In this document: one piece after another, positions 62,445 through 64,000 of the stretch
Layout: every line of letters begins with the position of its first letter
Numbering within the stretch: position 1 is the first letter of the stretch
NCBI GenBank assembly: GCA_001899285.1
Contig: MKWA01000006.1
Coordinates: 44,315-108,314 of the forward strand
Direction: 5' to 3'
DNA: 64,000 nt
Source: Rhizobiales bacterium 64-17
Lineage (GTDB): Bacteria > Pseudomonadota > Alphaproteobacteria > Rhizobiales > Xanthobacteraceae
The notes under the pieces: model-generated
Told to the model about the DNA's origin: nothing
The model's input: the letters and a program-made list of their open reading frames with translations, nothing else
The model's database searches: none
Made by a program: the position numbers and the translations under genes

Positions 62445-62729
62445 GATCAACAACTCATAAAGGTCGTTCCAATCCGGGTTTAGAGCGCGGATTTGGCGAA
62501 CCTTCCAAGCACGCGACCAGTGTTTCATGACTTTCTCACGCTGAATCGCCGCGCGAATGTCGTCGTGTCGTTCGTACCAAACCAGTCGTTCTAATCCGTA
62601 CCGCTTGCTGAAACCGTCGATGAGTCCGGCTCTGTGCTCATAAGCGCGACGCGGCAAATTGCTCGTTACGCCGATATAAAGAATTCCATTCGGCTGGTTG
62701 GTGACGATGTAAACAAAACCGCCTGCCAT
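62442..62729 (-). CDS. GIY-YIG nuclease family protein
   Basis: This 95-residue stand-alone GIY-YIG domain has the paired motifs FVYIVTNQPNGILYIGVTSNLPRRAYEHRAG, with the catalytic Tyr and Arg, and KRYGLERLVWYERHDDIRAAIQREK containing the catalytic Glu region. These small proteins are common, often in several copies, in Hyphomicrobiales and sit beside REP elements, as here. ATG 62729 is preferred: the open frame to 62774 (MAGLVPAIHV...) is translated REP sequence. The biological role is unknown; a link to REP spread is conceivable. Confidence 0.88.
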   Translation of the reverse strand: MAGGFVYIVTNQPNGILYIGVTSNLPRRAYEHRAGLIDGFSKRYGLERLVWYERHDDIRAAIQREKVMKHWSRAWKVRQIRALNPDWNDLYELLI

Positions 62730-62745
62730 AGTGCGATCAAACAAG

Positions 62746-62777
62746 ACGTGGATGGCCGGGACAAGCCCGGCCATGAC
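62746..62777. repeat. REP element, copy 2 (inverted)
   Basis: Read on the minus strand it gives CGTC, then ATGGCCGGG-CTTGT-CCCGGCCAT, then CCACGT. It is the same element as at 62408 and 63378, with different but matched stem bases, and lies immediately upstream of the GIY-YIG gene. Confidence 0.82.
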
Positions 62778-62804
62778 GGGCGAGAGGTGGGCTCAATCCG
62801 CCTC

Positions 62805-62831
62805 TTGACTTTCTTCCTATATGCCTATAAT
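62805..62831 (+). promoter_or_regulatory. Strong promoter-like sequence before the RNA candidate
   Basis: TTGACT (62805-62810) and TATAAT (62826-62831) are separated by 15 nt. The -10 is a perfect consensus, rare in this GC-rich DNA. Transcription would start near 62838, and no convincing coding gene follows. Confidence 0.6.
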
Positions 62832-62837
62832 CCTATC

Positions 62838-63180
62838 CCCGCCCTGCTCACGAGGGGCGTCATCATGAGGCGTCTTGATGGTGGAGCAGGAATTGCGGCG
62901 CCCGCGCGCAGGTCTCGCACCCTGCGTCCGGGACGCCCTGGGTTTGCCGTCCGCCCCAACTAAGTGGGGCCGCCCGCAAGGGCTGGACGGGGTAGGACGA
63001 ACGCGAGCCAAAGCCCGCGGGAACCGGTGGGGTCCGATCCCGCAAGGATCGGTCGCTCCATCTGTCCGCGCCCCGGAAGCACGGTCCCAGGGAGCGAAAT
63101 CGCCGCTGATGGGGCGCCGCAAGGCGCGCGTGTCTCTCTCTGGCGGGGGAGATGCGCTCCGTTCACGCGGTGACGTGTGA
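62838..63180 (+). ncRNA. Candidate structured RNA with GCAA-loop hairpins
   Basis: No frame shows convincing protein features, although several are open. The plus strand folds into many short GC stems. A CGCAGG/CCTGCG hairpin lies at 62907-62926. CCGTCC/GGACGG (62947-62952 with 62985-62990) encloses two hairpins: GCCCC/GGGGC (62953-62970) and GCCC-GCAA-GGGC (62972-62983). CCGATCC-CGCAA-GGATCGG is at 63034-63052 and GCGCC-GCAA-GGCGC at 63114-63127. A consensus -10 lies upstream. It does not match RNase P, tmRNA, 6S or SRP RNA as far as I can tell. The ends are estimates. Confidence 0.45.
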
Positions 63181-63539
63181 GCGGTGGCTACGACGTTGCG
63201 CTTCGCGGCGCTCCGTCCCCCTCACTATTGAAGAGGGGCTAGGGACTACGGGCGCACCCGGCGCCGGCCAAACAATACGGGCGATGATGCACGCCTTCAT
63301 GTCATCGGCTGTTTGACAACTGCATCTGATGACAAGCTGCAAATTCAATGCACGATAAAGCGCGTGCTTTCTCAGCCGTCATGGCCGCGCTTGTCGCGGC
63401 CATCCACGTCTTTGTCTCCACGTAAAGAGAGCAAGCCGTGGATGCGCGGGGCATCAGGGCGTTTACGCCCGTCTTCGACGGGCTATGCCCGCGCATGACG
63501 TGGGGAGAGCAGCGCAAGTAACATCAACTCCACAAACAA
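63181..63539. other. Gene-poor interval with REP elements
   Basis: I find no credible gene here. It holds a CCCCTC/GAGGGG hairpin near 63213-63236, a REP copy at 63378-63414, and a palindrome-rich segment at 63430-63502 containing CCCGTC-TT-CGACGGG-like pairing. Short open frames in it lack ribosome sites and family features. Confidence 0.6.
63378..63414. repeat. REP element, copy 3
   Basis: CGTC-ATGGCCGCG-CTTGT-CGCGGCCAT-CCACGTCTTT matches 35 of 37 bases of copy 1; the two differences are a matched C-G to G-C swap in the stem. Confidence 0.85.
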
Positions 63540-63565
63540 AACGGCCGGGCGTTGGCCCGGCCGTT
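63540..63565 (-). terminator. Intrinsic terminator of ahcY
   Basis: AACGGCCGGGC and GCCCGGCCGTT form an 11-bp perfect stem around GTTG. On the minus strand it is followed by TTGTTTG, 22 nt after the ahcY stop. Confidence 0.9.
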
Positions 63566-63587
63566 GGTCACGTAACGTGAGACGATC

Positions 63588-64000
63588 TCAGTAGCGGTAA
63601 TGGTCGGCCTTGTACGGGCCTTCCTGCTTCACGCCGATATAGTCGGCCTGGTCCTTGCGCAGTTCGGTGAGCTTCACGCCGATCTTGGCGAGATGCAGCC
63701 GCGCGACCTTTTCGTCGAGCGACTTCGGCAGCACGTAGACTTCCTTCTTGTACTTGCCGTTCTTGTTGTTGGCGAACAACTCGATCTGCGCCAGTGTCTG
63801 GTTGGTGAACGACGCCGACATCACGAACGACGGATGGCCCATGGCGTTGCCGAGGTTCACCAGACGGCCTTCCGACAGCATGATGATGCGGTGGCCGTCC
63901 GCAAATTCGATCTCGTCAACCTGCGGCTTGATGTTGGTCCACTTCAGGTTCTTCAGCGAGGCGATCTGGATCTCGTTGTCGAAGTGGCCGATGTTGCAGA
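63588..64000 (-). CDS. ahcY: Adenosylhomocysteinase, C-terminal part (cut by window end)
   Basis: This enzyme hydrolyses S-adenosylhomocysteine to adenosine and homocysteine, keeping methylation cycles running. The 137 visible codons encode the conserved end: [32 protein letters not shown] stretch, then [35 protein letters not shown] and the C-terminal [10 protein letters not shown], with the Lys/Tyr that reach into the NAD site of the neighbouring subunit. The frame runs off the right end of the window, so the start is outside. Confidence 0.97.
   Translation of the reverse strand, partial: CNIGHFDNEIQIASLKNLKWTNIKPQVDEIEFADGHRIIMLSEGRLVNLGNAMGHPSFVMSASFTNQTLAQIELFANNKNGKYKKEVYVLPKSLDEKVARLHLAKIGVKLTELRKDQADYIGVKQEGPYKADHYRY

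Noticed and set aside
62730..62774. N-terminal extension MAGLVPAIHV of the GIY-YIG protein
   Set aside because: These codons are read from the REP element at 62746-62777; ATG 62729 starts at the domain.
62875..63180. Protein-coding gene of about 100 codons in the RNA candidate region
   Set aside because: Several frames on both strands are equally open, none has a ribosome site or recognisable domain, and hairpins with GCAA loops explain the sequence better.

Overview
The window is GC-rich, densely packed chromosomal DNA, most likely from an alphaproteobacterium of the Hyphomicrobiales (Bradyrhizobiaceae/Xanthobacteraceae type). The evidence is a ccoNOQP cluster behind a FixK-type box, a DUF2865 protein, a fused Liv permease, many periplasmic-binding-protein transporters, and REP-like palindromes of the kind common in Bradyrhizobium relatives. 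No rRNA, tRNA, CRISPR array, insertion sequence or phage gene was recognised. About 58 genes are supported, two of them cut by the window edges and one frameshifted.

Layout. 1-3.8 kb: cbb3 oxidase ccoNOQP plus a small membrane protein, minus strand. 4-9.6 kb: a membrane protein, a benzoate-CoA ligase family enzyme, TusA, and two consecutive MoeA-type genes (one degenerate, one fused to a binding-protein domain). 9.6-27.5 kb: mostly housekeeping genes (lytic transglycosylase, LhgO-like oxidase, DUF2865 protein, NhaD-like antiporter, DNA polymerase I, acyltransferase, UDP-glucose dehydrogenase, HrpB, aspartic protease, phosphohexomutase, cupin). These are interrupted at 14.6-16.5 kb by a MarR regulator divergent from a secreted protein and a redoxin. 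27.7-32.5 kb: a complete branched-chain-amino-acid-type ABC system. 32.6-41.8 kb: a TetR regulator followed by a tight eight-gene run joining a NitT/TauT-type ABC transporter to an enolase-superfamily enzyme, a Gfo/Idh/MocA oxidoreductase, a DUF993 protein, a sugar isomerase-like protein and a DMT transporter. 41.9-44.2 kb: a frameshifted binding protein and a 6-hydroxynicotinate-3-monooxygenase-like enzyme. 44.4-48 kb: sox genes (soxEF-soxXYZA) without soxB or soxCD. 48.1-50.8 kb: a two-subunit molybdenum hydroxylase. 51.1-54 kb: a TRAP transporter. 54.2-62.3 kb: the aerobic CoA-dependent 2-aminobenzoate (anthranilate) pathway. 62.3-63.6 kb: a gene-poor stretch with a GIY-YIG gene, REP elements and a candidate structured RNA. 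The window ends in ahcY.

The strongest new signal is regulatory. A palindrome of the form ATTTTAA-N2-TTAAAAT occurs twice in the divergent promoter of the 2-aminobenzoyl-CoA operon, which encodes its own MarR regulator. It occurs again upstream of the TRAP transporter at 51.06 kb and, slightly degenerate, upstream of the ABC system at 27.67 kb. This predicts one regulon linking an aromatic-acid pathway to two distant uptake systems. Other leads are the uncharacterised DUF993 sugar-acid-like operon with a TetR-type palindrome, the promoter-preceded RNA candidate at 62.84-63.18 kb whose GCAA-loop hairpins fit a multi-branched fold, the MarR protein with a Cys/His tail and two operators, and the incomplete sox set with an atypical SoxY tail.
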